From an uncultured Oscillospiraceae bacterium (GTDB lineage Bacteria; Bacillota; Clostridia; Oscillospirales; Oscillospiraceae), in NCBI GenBank assembly GCA_944385765.1, contig CALWYL010000003.1, positions 1-64,000 on the forward strand: 64,000 bases of DNA. Reading direction: 5' to 3'. A model generated the notes under the pieces. The model was given only the letters and a program-made list of their open reading frames with translations, did no database searches and was not told the origin of the DNA. Positions 31,954-39,913 of this stretch are shown here, in pieces. The translations under genes were made by a program, and so were the position numbers. Within the stretch, counting starts at the first letter, position 1. Each line of letters opens with the position of its first letter.

Positions 31954-32646
31954 ATGAAGACCCTGGGGCTGTTGGGCGGCATGAGCTGGGAGAGCACCGC
32001 CACCTACTACAAACTGATAAACGAGGGCGTGCAGCGGCGGCTGGGCGGGCTGCACTCGGCGCGGCTGCTGCTGCACAGCGTGGATTTCGCCGGCATAGAG
32101 GCCTGCCAGTCGTGCGGGGACTGGGAGCGGGCCGCGGAGATACTCGGCGCCGCCGCCGAGGGGCTGCAGGCGGCGGGGGCGGACTACATCGTCATCTGCA
32201 CCAACACCATGCACAAGGTGGCGGAGCAGATAGAGCGGCGGCTGTCCGTGCCGCTGCTGCACATAGCCGACGCGGCGGCGGACGCCCTGCTCTCCGCCGG
32301 CGTCACCCGCCCGGCCCTGCTGGGCACCAGGTACACCATGACGGAGGACTTCTACCTCGGGAGGCTGCGCCGGCGGGGCATCGAGGCGCTGGTGCCATCC
32401 GCGGAGGACATGGAGCTGGTGGACCGGGTCATCTTCGAAGAGCTGTGCCTGGGCGTGGTCAAAGCGTCCTCGCGCGCGGAGTACGCGCGCATCATAGCCT
32501 CGCTGGCCGCGCATGGCGCGCAGGGCGTGCTGCTGGGCTGCACGGAGATAGGCATGCTGATTGGCCCCGGAGACTCGCCCATACCGGTTTTCGACACCAC
32601 GGAGATACACGCGGAGCGGGCCGTGAGGGCGGCGCTGGAGGGCTGA
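31954..32646 (+). CDS. Aspartate/glutamate racemase family protein
   Basis: 230-aa PLP-independent racemase fold. It opens MKTLGLLGGMSWESTATYYK. The two catalytic Cys are in VICTNTMHKVA and LLGCTEIGML; LGTRYTM and FDTTEIHAERAV complete the family pattern. Such enzymes interconvert L- and D-Asp or Glu (or act on hydantoins). The signature GGMSWEST..YY fits the aspartate racemase/YgeA branch. The ribosome site is CCGGAGG; a TATGAT -10 lies about 45 bases before the ATG. The exact substrate is uncertain. Confidence 0.88.
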   Translation: MKTLGLLGGMSWESTATYYKLINEGVQRRLGGLHSARLLLHSVDFAGIEACQSCGDWERAAEILGAAAEGLQAAGADYIVICTNTMHKVAEQIERRLSVPLLHIADAAADALLSAGVTRPALLGTRYTMTEDFYLGRLRRRGIEALVPSAEDMELVDRVIFEELCLGVVKASSRAEYARIIASLAAHGAQGVLLGCTEIGMLIGPGDSPIPVFDTTEIHAERAVRAALEG

Positions 32647-32649
32647 GGG

Positions 32650-32823
32650 GTGAAATCGGACAGGGCCGGGCGCGGAGATATGGGCTTCGCGGGCGGGGAC
32701 TGGCCGGATGAGGCGGAGAGCAGGCTGAAGAAGGGCCGGCGGCTGGGCGGAGTTTATGCTCAGCTGAGGACCGCGCCGGCCGGCGCGGCCCCCGGAGTGG
32801 ACAGGCGGCGGGAGCTGTGGTAA
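32650..32823 (+). CDS. Possible small protein, 57 aa, unknown
   Basis: GTG 32650 lies three bases after the racemase stop. GAGGG lies directly upstream. It encodes 57 residues, basic in the middle (AESRLKKGRRLGGVYAQLRT) and ending VDRRRELW, with TAA at 32821-32823. Codons have the G/C third-position pattern of the genome, but in such GC-rich DNA this is weak evidence. I recognise no family. It would be co-transcribed with the racemase and is followed by the zinc transporter genes. Confidence 0.35.
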   Translation: MKSDRAGRGDMGFAGGDWPDEAESRLKKGRRLGGVYAQLRTAPAGAAPGVDRRRELW

Positions 32824-32859
32824 TATAACTTGATTCGAGCTCATGAGAGGAAGAGGAGA

Positions 32860-33807
32860 ATGTCAAGGCGTATTCTGTCATGGCTGTGCTGCGCGCTCGC
32901 CCTGCTCGCCCTGTCCGGCTGCGGCCGGGGGGCGGAGGCGGAGGGCGCGGAGGGCGTCTCGGTGGTCACGACCGGCTTCGCGGCCTACGACTTCGCCCGG
33001 CAGCTGCTGGGGGAGCGCGGGGAGGCCGAGCTGCTGATACCGCCCGGCTCGGAGACGCACTCCTTCGAGCCCACGCCGAAGGACATCATAGACATACAAA
33101 ACTGCGACCTGTTCATATATACGGGCGGCGAGTCCGAGGCCTGGGTGGCGGACGTGCTGGAGAGCGTGGGCGGCGGCGTGCGCGCCGTGACGCTGATGGA
33201 CTGCGTGGAGCTGCTGGAGGAGGAGACGGTGGAGGGCATGGAGGACCCGCACGCCGGGCACGACCACGGGCACGGGGCCGAGTATGACGAGCACGTCTGG
33301 ACCAGCCCGCGCAATGCGGCGCTGATATGCGGGAAGATAGCCGCCGCGCTCTCGGAGGCTGACCCGCAGGGGGCGGAGAGCTACGCCGCCGCCCTGGAGG
33401 ACTACTGCGCGCAGCTCGACGAACTGGACGCCGCCTTCACAGAGGTGGTGGAGAGCGGGGCGAGGCGCACGGTGGTGTTCGCCGACCGCTTCCCGCTGCT
33501 GTATTTTGCCCGGGCCTACGGCCTGGAGTACTTCGCCGCCTATCCGGGCTGCTCGGACGACGCGGAGCCCTCGGCGGCCACGGTGGCGTTCCTGATAGAC
33601 AAGGTGAGGGAGGAGGACATACCCGTGGTGTTCCACATCGAGCTCTCCAACGAGCTGATGGCGGACACGGTCTGCGACGAGACGGGGGCGGAGAAGAGGC
33701 TCTTCTCCGCCTGCCACAACGTCACGAGGGCGCAGTTCGAGAGCGGGGTGACATACATGGAACTGATGTGGGACAACGTGGACGCACTGAGGGAGGCGCT
33801 GAGCTGA
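32860..33807 (+). CDS. znuA: Zinc/manganese ABC transporter substrate-binding lipoprotein (ZnuA/AdcA type)
   Basis: 315-aa cluster A-I metal-binding protein. Signal peptide with lipobox LSGC (RRILSWLCCALALLALSGC). ETHSFEPTPKD gives the first metal His. A His-rich loop (HAGHDHGHGAEYDEH, about residues 127-141) precedes DEHVWTSPRNA (second His). The His position before FPLLYFARAYGLEY appears as ADRFPLLY (Asp instead of the usual His), and VFHIELSNELMADTVCDETG follows. The His-rich loop favours zinc. The start is ATG 32860, with GAGAGG 9 bases upstream. First of three overlapping transporter genes. Confidence 0.9.
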   Translation: MSRRILSWLCCALALLALSGCGRGAEAEGAEGVSVVTTGFAAYDFARQLLGERGEAELLIPPGSETHSFEPTPKDIIDIQNCDLFIYTGGESEAWVADVLESVGGGVRAVTLMDCVELLEEETVEGMEDPHAGHDHGHGAEYDEHVWTSPRNAALICGKIAAALSEADPQGAESYAAALEDYCAQLDELDAAFTEVVESGARRTVVFADRFPLLYFARAYGLEYFAAYPGCSDDAEPSAATVAFLIDKVREEDIPVVFHIELSNELMADTVCDETGAEKRLFSACHNVTRAQFESGVTYMELMWDNVDALREALS

Positions 33808-34508
33808 TGGCGCTTATGACATGCCGGGACCTCTCCTTCGCCTACGGCGGGGAGACGGTGCTCAGAGGCGTGAGCTTCACCGTGGAGGCGGGGGACTACC
33901 TCTGCGTGGTGGGGGAGAACGGCTCGGGAAAATCGACGCTGATAAAGGGCCTATTGGGCCTCAAGGAGCCCTCTGGCGGCTCCGTGGAGCTGGGAGACGG
34001 ACTGGAGCGGCGGGAGGTGGGCTATCTGCCCCAGCAGACGGCGCTGCAAAGGGACTTCCCCGCCTCCGTGTTCGAGGTGGTGCTCTCCGGGCGGCTGAAC
34101 GGCCTGGGGCGCAGATGCTTCTACTCCCAGGAGGACCGGCGGGAGGCGGAGCGGAACCTGGAGCGCATGGGCATGCTGGAGCTCAAGAGGCGCTGCTATC
34201 AGGACCTCTCGGGCGGGCAGCAGCAGCGCGTGCTGCTGGCCAGGGCCCTGTGCGCCACCAAAAAGCTGCTGCTGCTCGACGAACCCGTGGCCGGGCTGGA
34301 CCCCGTGGCCACGGGGGAGATGTACAACCTGCTAAAACTCATAAACCTCTGCGACGGGGTGACCGTGGTGATGGTCTCGCACGACGTGGAGGCCGCGCTG
34401 AGATACGCCACGCGCATACTGCACCTGGGGCACGAGCAGCTCTTCTTCGGCTCCGTGGCGGACTACAGGCGCAGCGACGCTCTGCGCCGGCTGAGAGGGG
34501 GCTGCTGA
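33807..34508 (+). CDS. znuC: Zinc/manganese ABC transporter ATP-binding protein
   Basis: 233-aa ABC ATPase: Walker A GENGSGKST (about 37-45), Q-loop GYLPQQTALQRDFPASVFEVV (typical of the metal-type family), signature [15 protein letters not shown], Walker B LLLLDEPVAGLDP, H-loop VMVSHDVEAAL. The start ATG overlaps the znuA stop by one base (TGATG), with GGAGGCGCTGAGCTG upstream. It energises the permease encoded next. Confidence 0.93.
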   Translation: MALMTCRDLSFAYGGETVLRGVSFTVEAGDYLCVVGENGSGKSTLIKGLLGLKEPSGGSVELGDGLERREVGYLPQQTALQRDFPASVFEVVLSGRLNGLGRRCFYSQEDRREAERNLERMGMLELKRRCYQDLSGGQQQRVLLARALCATKKLLLLDEPVAGLDPVATGEMYNLLKLINLCDGVTVVMVSHDVEAALRYATRILHLGHEQLFFGSVADYRRSDALRRLRGGC

Positions 34509-34509
34509 G

Positions 34510-35322
34510 ATGATACTCCTGGAGATGCTGTCCTACCCCTTCCTGGCGCGGGCCATGCTGGTGGGGCTGCTGGTTTCGCTCTGCGCCGCGCTGCTGGGCA
34601 CCTCGCTGGTGCTCAAGCGCTTCTCCATGATAGGCGACGGGCTCTCGCACGTGGGCTTCGGCGCGCTGGCCGTGGCCACGGCCCTGGGCTGGGCCCCGCT
34701 GGCGGTGACCATACCCGTGGTGGTGCTCGCGGCCGTGCTGCTGCTGCGCATCTCCCAGAGCAGCCGCATCAGGGGCGACGCGGCCATCGCCCTCATCTCC
34801 AGCGGCGCCCTGGCGCTGGGCGTGCTGGTGGTGTCGCTGACCAGCGGCATGAACATGAACGTCTCCAACTACATGTTCGGCTCCATACTCACCGTATCCC
34901 GGGCGGACGCCGTGCTCTCCGCGGCGCTCTGCGCGGCCGTGCTGGCGCTGTTCACGCTCTTTTACCCGCGCATCTTCGCCGTCACCTTCGACGAGACCTT
35001 CGCCACGGCCACCGGCACGCGCGCGCAGCTCTACAACACGCTGCTCGCCGTGCTCACGGCGGTGACCGTGGTGCTGGGCATGCGCATGATGGGCGCGCTG
35101 CTCATATCCTCGCTGCTCATCTTCCCCCCGCTCTCCGCCATGAGGGTGTTCCGCTCCTTCCGCTCGGTGACGCTCTGCTCCGCGGCGGTGTCCCTGGCCT
35201 GCTTCGTGCTGGGCATGGTCTGCTCCTACGCCTTTGAGACGCCCTCCGGGGCCAGCGTGGTGGCGGCGAACATCGTCTGCTTCGGCCTCTGCGCCCTGGC
35301 GGGGAAGCTATTGGGGAGATAG
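34510..35322 (+). CDS. znuB: Zinc/manganese ABC transporter permease
   Basis: 270-aa ABC-3 family membrane protein with about eight helices (MLVGLLVSLCAALLGTSLVL, FGALAVATALGW, VLVVSLTSGMNMNVSNYMFGSIL, DAVLSAALCAAVLALFTLFY and others). GTSLVLKRFSMIGDGLSHVGFGALAVA is the family hallmark. It follows znuC by one base, and the three genes form a complete importer. No Zur-like operator is obvious in front of znuA. Confidence 0.93.
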   Translation: MILLEMLSYPFLARAMLVGLLVSLCAALLGTSLVLKRFSMIGDGLSHVGFGALAVATALGWAPLAVTIPVVVLAAVLLLRISQSSRIRGDAAIALISSGALALGVLVVSLTSGMNMNVSNYMFGSILTVSRADAVLSAALCAAVLALFTLFYPRIFAVTFDETFATATGTRAQLYNTLLAVLTAVTVVLGMRMMGALLISSLLIFPPLSAMRVFRSFRSVTLCSAAVSLACFVLGMVCSYAFETPSGASVVAANIVCFGLCALAGKLLGR

Positions 35323-35385
35323 GGCCTTTGTGCAACTTGCCGTATCGCCGGGCCGCGAATGGCAAAATATACATCGACATCTACG

Positions 35386-35456
35386 ATATTCACTGAATAT
35401 TGTATATACAGGGGTGAATACAGGGGAGTTTTCCATCAGTGTTGCATAAATTTGCA
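35386..35456 (+). promoter_or_regulatory. Operator-like region upstream of the amino-acid transporter promoter
   Basis: Three elements precede the promoter. ATATTCA-C-TGAATAT (35386-35400) is a perfect inverted repeat. ATACAGGGG occurs twice, 12 bases apart (35406-35414, 35418-35426). TGCATAAATTTGCA (35443-35456) is a near palindrome resembling half of an ArgR-type box. They suggest control of the transporter by one or more amino-acid-responsive regulators; the regulator is not in the window. Confidence 0.5.
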
Positions 35457-35464
35457 TTTTGCTG

Positions 35465-35493
35465 TTGACAAAAGAGGGCGGGGGTGCTATTAT
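35465..35493 (+). promoter_or_regulatory. Promoter of the amino-acid ABC transporter operon
   Basis: TTGACA (35465-35470), 17-base spacer, TATTAT (35488-35493). The transcript would begin near 35500, about 54 bases before the start codon. Confidence 0.85.
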
Positions 35494-35553
35494 CATCATA
35501 ACCCCAGGCGCCGGAGGGCGCGTGGATTTTGGAATGGAAAGAGGAATTTTAAA

Positions 35554-36426
35554 ATGAAAAAGCTGACCGCACTTCTGCTGGCGCTGTGCATGGTCTTTGC
35601 CCTGGCCGCCTGCGGCGAGGACGCCGAGACCGCCGAGAGCGCCGCCCCCAGCGAGGAACCCGCCGAGAGCGCGGCTCCCAGCGAGGAGCCCGCCGAGAAC
35701 GAAGAGCCCGCCGCCGAATCCGGGTTCACCACCGTGGAGGAAGGCAAGCTCATCATGAGCACCAACGCCGCCTTCCCGCCGTATGAGACCACTGACGACT
35801 CCGGCGCCGTTATCGGCATCGACCCCGAAATCGCCGCCCTTATCGCCGAGAAGCTGGGCCTTGAGCTGGTCATCGACGACGTCGATTTCGACTCCGCCCT
35901 CCTCGCCGTGCAGCAGGGCAAGGCCGACATGGTCATGGCCGGCGTCACCGTGAACGAGGACCGCCTCGCCGTCATGGACTTCACGGCCTCCTACGCCACC
36001 GGCGTGCAGGTCGTCATCGTCCCCGAGGACAGCGACATCGCCGACATGGACGGCCTCGAGGGCAAGCTTATCGGCTGCCAGCGCGGCACCACCGGCTACA
36101 TCTACGCCTCCGACACGCCTGAGAACGGCGGCTACGGCGACGAGAACGTGATTGCCTACGACAACGGCATCACCGCCGTCGAGGCGCTCAAGAACGGCCA
36201 GGTTGACGCGGTCATCATCGACAACGGCCCCGCCAAGGAGTTCGTCGAGGCCAACCCCGGACTGAAGATACTCGAGACACCCTGGGTCGAGGAGGAGTAC
36301 GCCATTGGCCTGAGCAAGGCTGACAGCGCCGACGCGCTCAACGAGGCCATCAGCAACGCCCTGCAGGAGCTGATAGACGACGGCACCGTGCAGAGCGTGC
36401 TCGACAAGTACATCACCGCCGAGTAA
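35554..36426 (+). CDS. Polar amino-acid ABC transporter substrate-binding lipoprotein
   Basis: 290-aa family 3 solute-binding protein. Signal peptide MKKLTALLLALCMVFALAAC has lipobox LAAC. An acidic linker with the repeat SAAPSEEPAE comes next. Then the binding domain: LIMSTNAAFPPYETTDDSGA, GIDPEIAALIAEKLGLELVIDDVDFDSALLAVQQGKADMVMAGVTVNEDR, GCQRGTTGYIYA, DNGITAVEALKNGQVDAVIIDNGPA. Family 3 covers Arg/Lys/His, Gln/Glu and cystine. Ligand is not determined; an ArgR-like box hints at basic amino acids. The ribosome site is AAAGAGGA. Confidence 0.92.
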   Translation: MKKLTALLLALCMVFALAACGEDAETAESAAPSEEPAESAAPSEEPAENEEPAAESGFTTVEEGKLIMSTNAAFPPYETTDDSGAVIGIDPEIAALIAEKLGLELVIDDVDFDSALLAVQQGKADMVMAGVTVNEDRLAVMDFTASYATGVQVVIVPEDSDIADMDGLEGKLIGCQRGTTGYIYASDTPENGGYGDENVIAYDNGITAVEALKNGQVDAVIIDNGPAKEFVEANPGLKILETPWVEEEYAIGLSKADSADALNEAISNALQELIDDGTVQSVLDKYITAE

Positions 36427-36447
36427 TCCCGGCAGATACGCACTGTC

Positions 36448-36476
36448 AAGGGCGGCCCTAGCAGCCGCCCTTTTTT
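36448..36476 (+). terminator. Internal (partial) terminator after the binding-protein gene
   Basis: AAGGGCGGC (36448-36456), 7-base loop, GCCGCCCTT (36464-36472) and TTTTTT. It lies between the binding-protein and permease genes. Since no new promoter is evident, it probably allows partial read-through and keeps the binding protein in excess. Confidence 0.85.
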
Positions 36477-36494
36477 AACCGAGAGGAGTACGCC

Positions 36495-37256
36495 ATGGAA
36501 AACTACATCCTGTGGAAGGAGATGCTCCAGGAGCGCGTGGACATCGGCTTCTGGAAGGAGCAATACGTCTACTTCTACCAGGCCTTCATCGAAAACGACA
36601 GGTGGCTGCAATACCTTCAGGGCGTCGGCACCACGCTTCTCACCACGGCCTTCGCGCTGATACTCGGCGTGGCGCTGGGCATAATCGTGGCCTCCATCCG
36701 CACGGCGCACGATCAGCAGCGTCCGGGGCACAGGAACATTTTCCTCGGCATCCTCAACGCCGTCTGCAAGATATACGTCACCGTAATACGCGGCACGCCC
36801 ATGATGGTGCAGATGCTCATCATGTGCTACGTCATCTTCTCGTCCAGCCGCAGCTTCACCATGATAGGCGCGCTGACGCTGGGCATAAACTCCGGCGCGT
36901 ATGTGGCGGAGATAATCCGCGGCGGCCTCATGAACCTCGACGCGGGGCAGAGCGAGGCCGGGCGCAGCCTGGGCCTGGGCTATGTTGACACCATGGCCTA
37001 CATAGTAATACCGCAAGCCTTCAAGGCCATACTCCCCGCGCTGGGCAACGAGTTCATCATCCTCCTGAAGGACACATCGCTGATAGCCATGATAGGCGGC
37101 AAGGAGCTGCTCCACGCCGCGCAGAACATCTACGGGCGCACCTATGAGTTCATGTACCCGCTCATAGGCATCGCGTGCATGTACCTCGTGATGGTCATGA
37201 TTTTCTCCTGGCTGCAGGGCAAGCTGGAAAGGAGGCTGAGGCAGAGTGAACGCTAA
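36495..37256 (+). CDS. Polar amino-acid ABC transporter permease (HisM/GlnP type)
   Basis: 253 aa, with an N-terminal amphipathic part ([34 protein letters not shown]) typical of HAAT permeases. The helices [22 protein letters not shown] and [20 protein letters not shown] follow. The EAA loop is [42 protein letters not shown], and a last helix is [21 protein letters not shown]. Probably works as a homodimer because only one permease gene is present. GAGAGGAG precedes the ATG. It overlaps the ATPase gene by 11 bases. Confidence 0.93.
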   Translation: MENYILWKEMLQERVDIGFWKEQYVYFYQAFIENDRWLQYLQGVGTTLLTTAFALILGVALGIIVASIRTAHDQQRPGHRNIFLGILNAVCKIYVTVIRGTPMMVQMLIMCYVIFSSSRSFTMIGALTLGINSGAYVAEIIRGGLMNLDAGQSEAGRSLGLGYVDTMAYIVIPQAFKAILPALGNEFIILLKDTSLIAMIGGKELLHAAQNIYGRTYEFMYPLIGIACMYLVMVMIFSWLQGKLERRLRQSER

Positions 37257-37989
37257 CGCGCTCATAAGCGTCCGGGACGTCAAGAAGTACTACAACGGCG
37301 GCAAGGTCAGGGCCCTGGACGGCGTCTCCACCGACATCCAGAAGGGCGAGGTGGTCGTGATAATCGGCCCCTCCGGCGGCGGCAAGAGCACGCTGCTGCG
37401 CACGCTGAACCTGCTGGAGGAGCCCACCGAGGGCAGAGTCATCTTCGACGGCGTGGACATCACCGACCCCAAGACGGACATCGACCTCCACCGGCAGAAG
37501 ATGGGCATGGTGTTCCAGCACTTCAACCTCTTCCCCCACATGACCATACTGCGCAACATGACGCTCGCGCCCATGCGCGTGCTCAAGAAATCGCGCGAGG
37601 AGGCCGAGGCCAAGGCCATGCAGCTTCTCGAGCGCGTGGGCCTCGCCGACAAGGCGGCGAACTACCCCAAGCAGCTCTCCGGCGGGCAGCAGCAGCGCGT
37701 GGCCATCGTGCGCGCGCTGGCCATGGACCCCGAGGTGATGCTCTTCGACGAGCCCACCAGCGCCCTGGACCCCGAGATGGTGGGCGAGGTGCTGGAGGTC
37801 ATGAAGCAGCTGGCCGCCGAGGGCATGACCATGGTCGTGGTCACGCACGAGATGGGCTTCGCCCGCGAGGTGGGCAGCCGCGTGCTCTTCCTGGCCGGCG
37901 GCAAGCTGGTGGAGGAGGGCACGCCGGAGAAAATCTTCTCCAGCCCGGAGAGCCCCAGGCTGCAGGACTTCCTCAGCAAGGTGCTCTGA
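37246..37989 (+). CDS. Polar amino-acid ABC transporter ATP-binding protein (GlnQ/HisP type)
   Basis: 247-aa ABC ATPase: Walker [19 protein letters not shown] (about residues 39-46), Q-loop [18 protein letters not shown] (hallmark of the polar amino-acid family), signature [15 protein letters not shown], Walker [25 protein letters not shown]-loop [12 protein letters not shown]. It starts at GTG 37246 after GGAGGCTGAGGCAGA. It completes the transporter with the two upstream genes. Confidence 0.95.
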   Translation: MNANALISVRDVKKYYNGGKVRALDGVSTDIQKGEVVVIIGPSGGGKSTLLRTLNLLEEPTEGRVIFDGVDITDPKTDIDLHRQKMGMVFQHFNLFPHMTILRNMTLAPMRVLKKSREEAEAKAMQLLERVGLADKAANYPKQLSGGQQQRVAIVRALAMDPEVMLFDEPTSALDPEMVGEVLEVMKQLAAEGMTMVVVTHEMGFAREVGSRVLFLAGGKLVEEGTPEKIFSSPESPRLQDFLSKVL

Positions 37990-38009
37990 GCCCAATAGAG
38001 CTCAAGAAA

Positions 38010-38036
38010 TTAGCACTCTCGCAAAGAGAGTGCTAA
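38010..38036. promoter_or_regulatory. CIRCE operator (HrcA binding site)
   Basis: TTAGCACTC (38010-38018), nine bases, GAGTGCTAA (38028-38036): an exact match to the CIRCE consensus. It lies 143 bases before the Hsp20 gene and 21 after the amino-acid ATPase gene. HrcA binding here would repress hsp20 until heat stress. A convincing promoter is hard to place; TGTTCA-16-TATATA around 38074-38101 is the best weak candidate downstream. Confidence 0.92.
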
Positions 38037-38178
38037 TTATTTACGTTTAGTTCATAGTCCGTTCATGAAATGTTCAAATATGTCTTGTATCTTATATACG
38101 AAAGCAAACGAGAGATGTGAATAACAGCTCGAGAGTTTGCAGACACTAGAACGTATATAATACATGGAGGTTTTTATC

Positions 38179-38592
38179 ATGTTTGAACTTACACCTTATT
38201 CCACCCGCAGGAGCATTATGGACCCGTTCAATTTCTTCAATGATTTCTTTGGGACGAACAATGCGCCGATGGAGCTGCGCACGGACATCAGCGACAAGGG
38301 CGACGCCTTTGTGCTGGAGGCGGATTTGCCGGGCTTCAAGAAGGACGACATCAAGATTGACCTGGAGAACGACCGCCTGACGATAAAGGCCGAGAGGCAC
38401 AGCGAGCACGAAGACAACAGGAACGGCTATGTGCGCCGCGAGAGGCATTTCGGCTCCTTTGAGCGCAGCTTTGACGTGAGCGGCATCGACACCTCGGGCA
38501 TCAGGGCCAACTACACCGACGGCGTGCTCACCCTCACCCTGCCCAAGAGGCCGGAGCTGGTGCCCGACAACCGCAGCATCGCCATCGACTGA
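38179..38592 (+). CDS. Hsp20/alpha-crystallin small heat-shock protein
   Basis: 137-aa ATP-independent chaperone that holds unfolding proteins. Short N-terminal arm (FELTPYSTRRSIMDPFNFFNDFF), alpha-crystallin domain from about residue 38 (MELRTDISDKGDAFVLEADLPGFKKDDIKIDLENDRLTIKAERHSEHEDNRNGYVRRERHFGSFERSFDVSG), with the family A-x-x-x-n-G-V-L motif as YTDGVLTLTLPK, and a short C-terminal tail. The start is ATG 38179 with GGAGG 8 bases upstream. The upstream CIRCE indicates HrcA control. Confidence 0.94.
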   Translation: MFELTPYSTRRSIMDPFNFFNDFFGTNNAPMELRTDISDKGDAFVLEADLPGFKKDDIKIDLENDRLTIKAERHSEHEDNRNGYVRRERHFGSFERSFDVSGIDTSGIRANYTDGVLTLTLPKRPELVPDNRSIAID

Positions 38593-38595
38593 CCG

Positions 38596-38931
38596 GGCTG
38601 CGCCCGGGGGCAGTTCGCGCACTGCCAGGCTGCGCCCGGGGGCAGTTCGCGCACTTGCGTGGGCGGTAGACTGGGGTTTGGGCCCGCGCTGGAGGGTGTT
38701 TGCATGAACCGGGCCGACCGGGCTGCGCCTGGAGGCAGTTCGCGCACGTGACGTGGTAGTAGACTGGGGTTTAGGCCCGCGCTGGAGGGTGTTTGCATGA
38801 ACCGTCCCGGTCGGGCTGCGCCTGGAGGCAGTTCGCGCACGTGACGTGGTAGTAGACTGGGGTTTAGGCCCGCGCTGATGGGCGTGCTGGTGAAATGGGC
38901 CGACCGGGCTGCGCCTGGAGGCGGCGGACGG
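38596..38931. repeat. Tandem repeat with exact 93-bp period
   Basis: Units starting GGCTGCGCC occur at 38628, 38721, 38814 and 38907, each exactly 93 bp apart. That gives three full units, with a partial unit (38596-38627) in front and a truncated one (about 38907-38931) behind. The second and third units are identical over their first 65 bases or so; the first differs at several sites, and the end of the third diverges. The period is a multiple of 3, so minus-strand frames show 31-residue repeats, but these lack a start signal and overlap hsp20. It lies between convergent genes just before a bidirectional terminator. Confidence 0.9.
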
Positions 38932-38952
38932 ATTGGGTATACTGTGAAAATT

Positions 38953-38987
38953 AGCGGGCGGTGAACTTGGTTCACCGCCCGCTTTTT
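38953..38987. terminator. Bidirectional terminator between hsp20 and the nucleotidyltransferase gene
   Basis: AGCGGGCGGTGAAC (38953-38966), loop TTG, GTTCACCGCCCGCT (38970-38983) followed by TTTT. The left side has GAAAATT, giving AATTTTC on the minus strand. It can end both convergent transcripts. Confidence 0.88.
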
Positions 38988-39004
38988 CTATTCTCTTCTG
39001 TTGG

Positions 39005-39913
39005 TCAGGCCCAGAGGTTTTCGGGATAGGTTCCGGCGGCCGTGAGCCGGGCCAGGGAGGAGACGACCAGGGGCTTGTCCTCCCGGTAGGTGACGCCGTA
39101 CCAGCGGTCGGGCGTGGGCAGCACGCGCACACGGGCCTGGCCCTCGCCCAGCAGCTGCTCCACGGCGTAGGGCAGGAAGTACTCGGCCTTGAGGGGGTTC
39201 TCCCTCAGCGCGCGCTCCAGGAAGGCGGGGAAGCGCTCCCAGGCGGCGTCCATGAAATTGCGCTGGAAGCCCCAGATGTTCATGGAGACCACCGTGTCCG
39301 GGGGCAGGGGGAGCCAGTTCTGGCCGTCGTCGGTGTAGCATATCCCGCCGCCGCGGCGCTCTATGCGCGTGCGCTCGGTTATCTCGCGCAGGAGGCCGCC
39401 GTCCACGGCGCAGACGCCGCGGGCCACGGAGCCGTTTTCCGTCACCGTGTTCTCCAGGCGGTAGCCGGCCATGGCGTATTCCCGCTCGTCGCCGCCGGAG
39501 GTCAGGTGGGCATAGAGCGCGCGGAAGGCGGCGGGGCCGTAGCAGTCGTCGGCGTTGATGACGGCGAAGGGGCCGTCGACCACGTGCCGGGCGGCGAGCA
39601 TGGCGTGGCAGGTGCCCCAGGGCTTGGAGCGCCCGGCGGGCACGGCGAAGCCCTCCGGCAGGTCGTCCAGCGACTGAGCGCAGTAGTGCACCTCCAGGCA
39701 GCGCTCCACACGCCGGCCGATGGCCGCGTGGAAGTCGCCCTCCGCGCCGGGCCTGACGACGAAGGCCACGCTCTCGAAACCGGCGCGGCGGGCGTCGTAG
39801 AGCGAGTAGTCTATTATCAGCTGGCCGTGGGGGCCCACGGGGTCCAGCTGCTTCAATCCGCCGTAGCGGCTGCCCAGACCGGCGGCCATCACCACGAGCA
39901 CGGGCTTTTTCAC
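39005..39913 (-). CDS. Sugar-phosphate nucleotidyltransferase family protein
   Basis: 302 aa with the NTP-transferase motif KPVLVVMAAGLGSRYGGLKQ (residues 3-22; glycine-rich nucleotide loop), GTCHAMLAAR and the metal-binding FAVINADDCYG. MAGYRLENTVTENGSVARGVCAVD resembles GlmU/GalU-like cores. These enzymes make NDP-sugars from NTP and a sugar 1-phosphate; the substrate is uncertain. The C-terminal part (WYGVTYREDKPLVVSSLARLTAAGTYPENLW) is typical of a clostridial group annotated only as nucleotidyltransferase. The start overlaps the GH13 gene stop by 4 bases, so the two are co-translated. Confidence 0.8.
   Translation of the reverse strand: MKKPVLVVMAAGLGSRYGGLKQLDPVGPHGQLIIDYSLYDARRAGFESVAFVVRPGAEGDFHAAIGRRVERCLEVHYCAQSLDDLPEGFAVPAGRSKPWGTCHAMLAARHVVDGPFAVINADDCYGPAAFRALYAHLTSGGDEREYAMAGYRLENTVTENGSVARGVCAVDGGLLREITERTRIERRGGGICYTDDGQNWLPLPPDTVVSMNIWGFQRNFMDAAWERFPAFLERALRENPLKAEYFLPYAVEQLLGEGQARVRVLPTPDRWYGVTYREDKPLVVSSLARLTAAGTYPENLWA

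Noticed and set aside
38133-38161. TATAAT at 38156-38161 as the hsp20 promoter
   Set aside because: The start would fall on the ribosome site itself and there is no -35 at the right distance.
38511-38975. Minus-strand frame with 31-residue repeats (VRELPPGAAR...)
   Set aside because: It exists only because the DNA repeat period is a multiple of three. It overlaps hsp20, another minus-strand frame is equally open, and no ribosome site precedes it.
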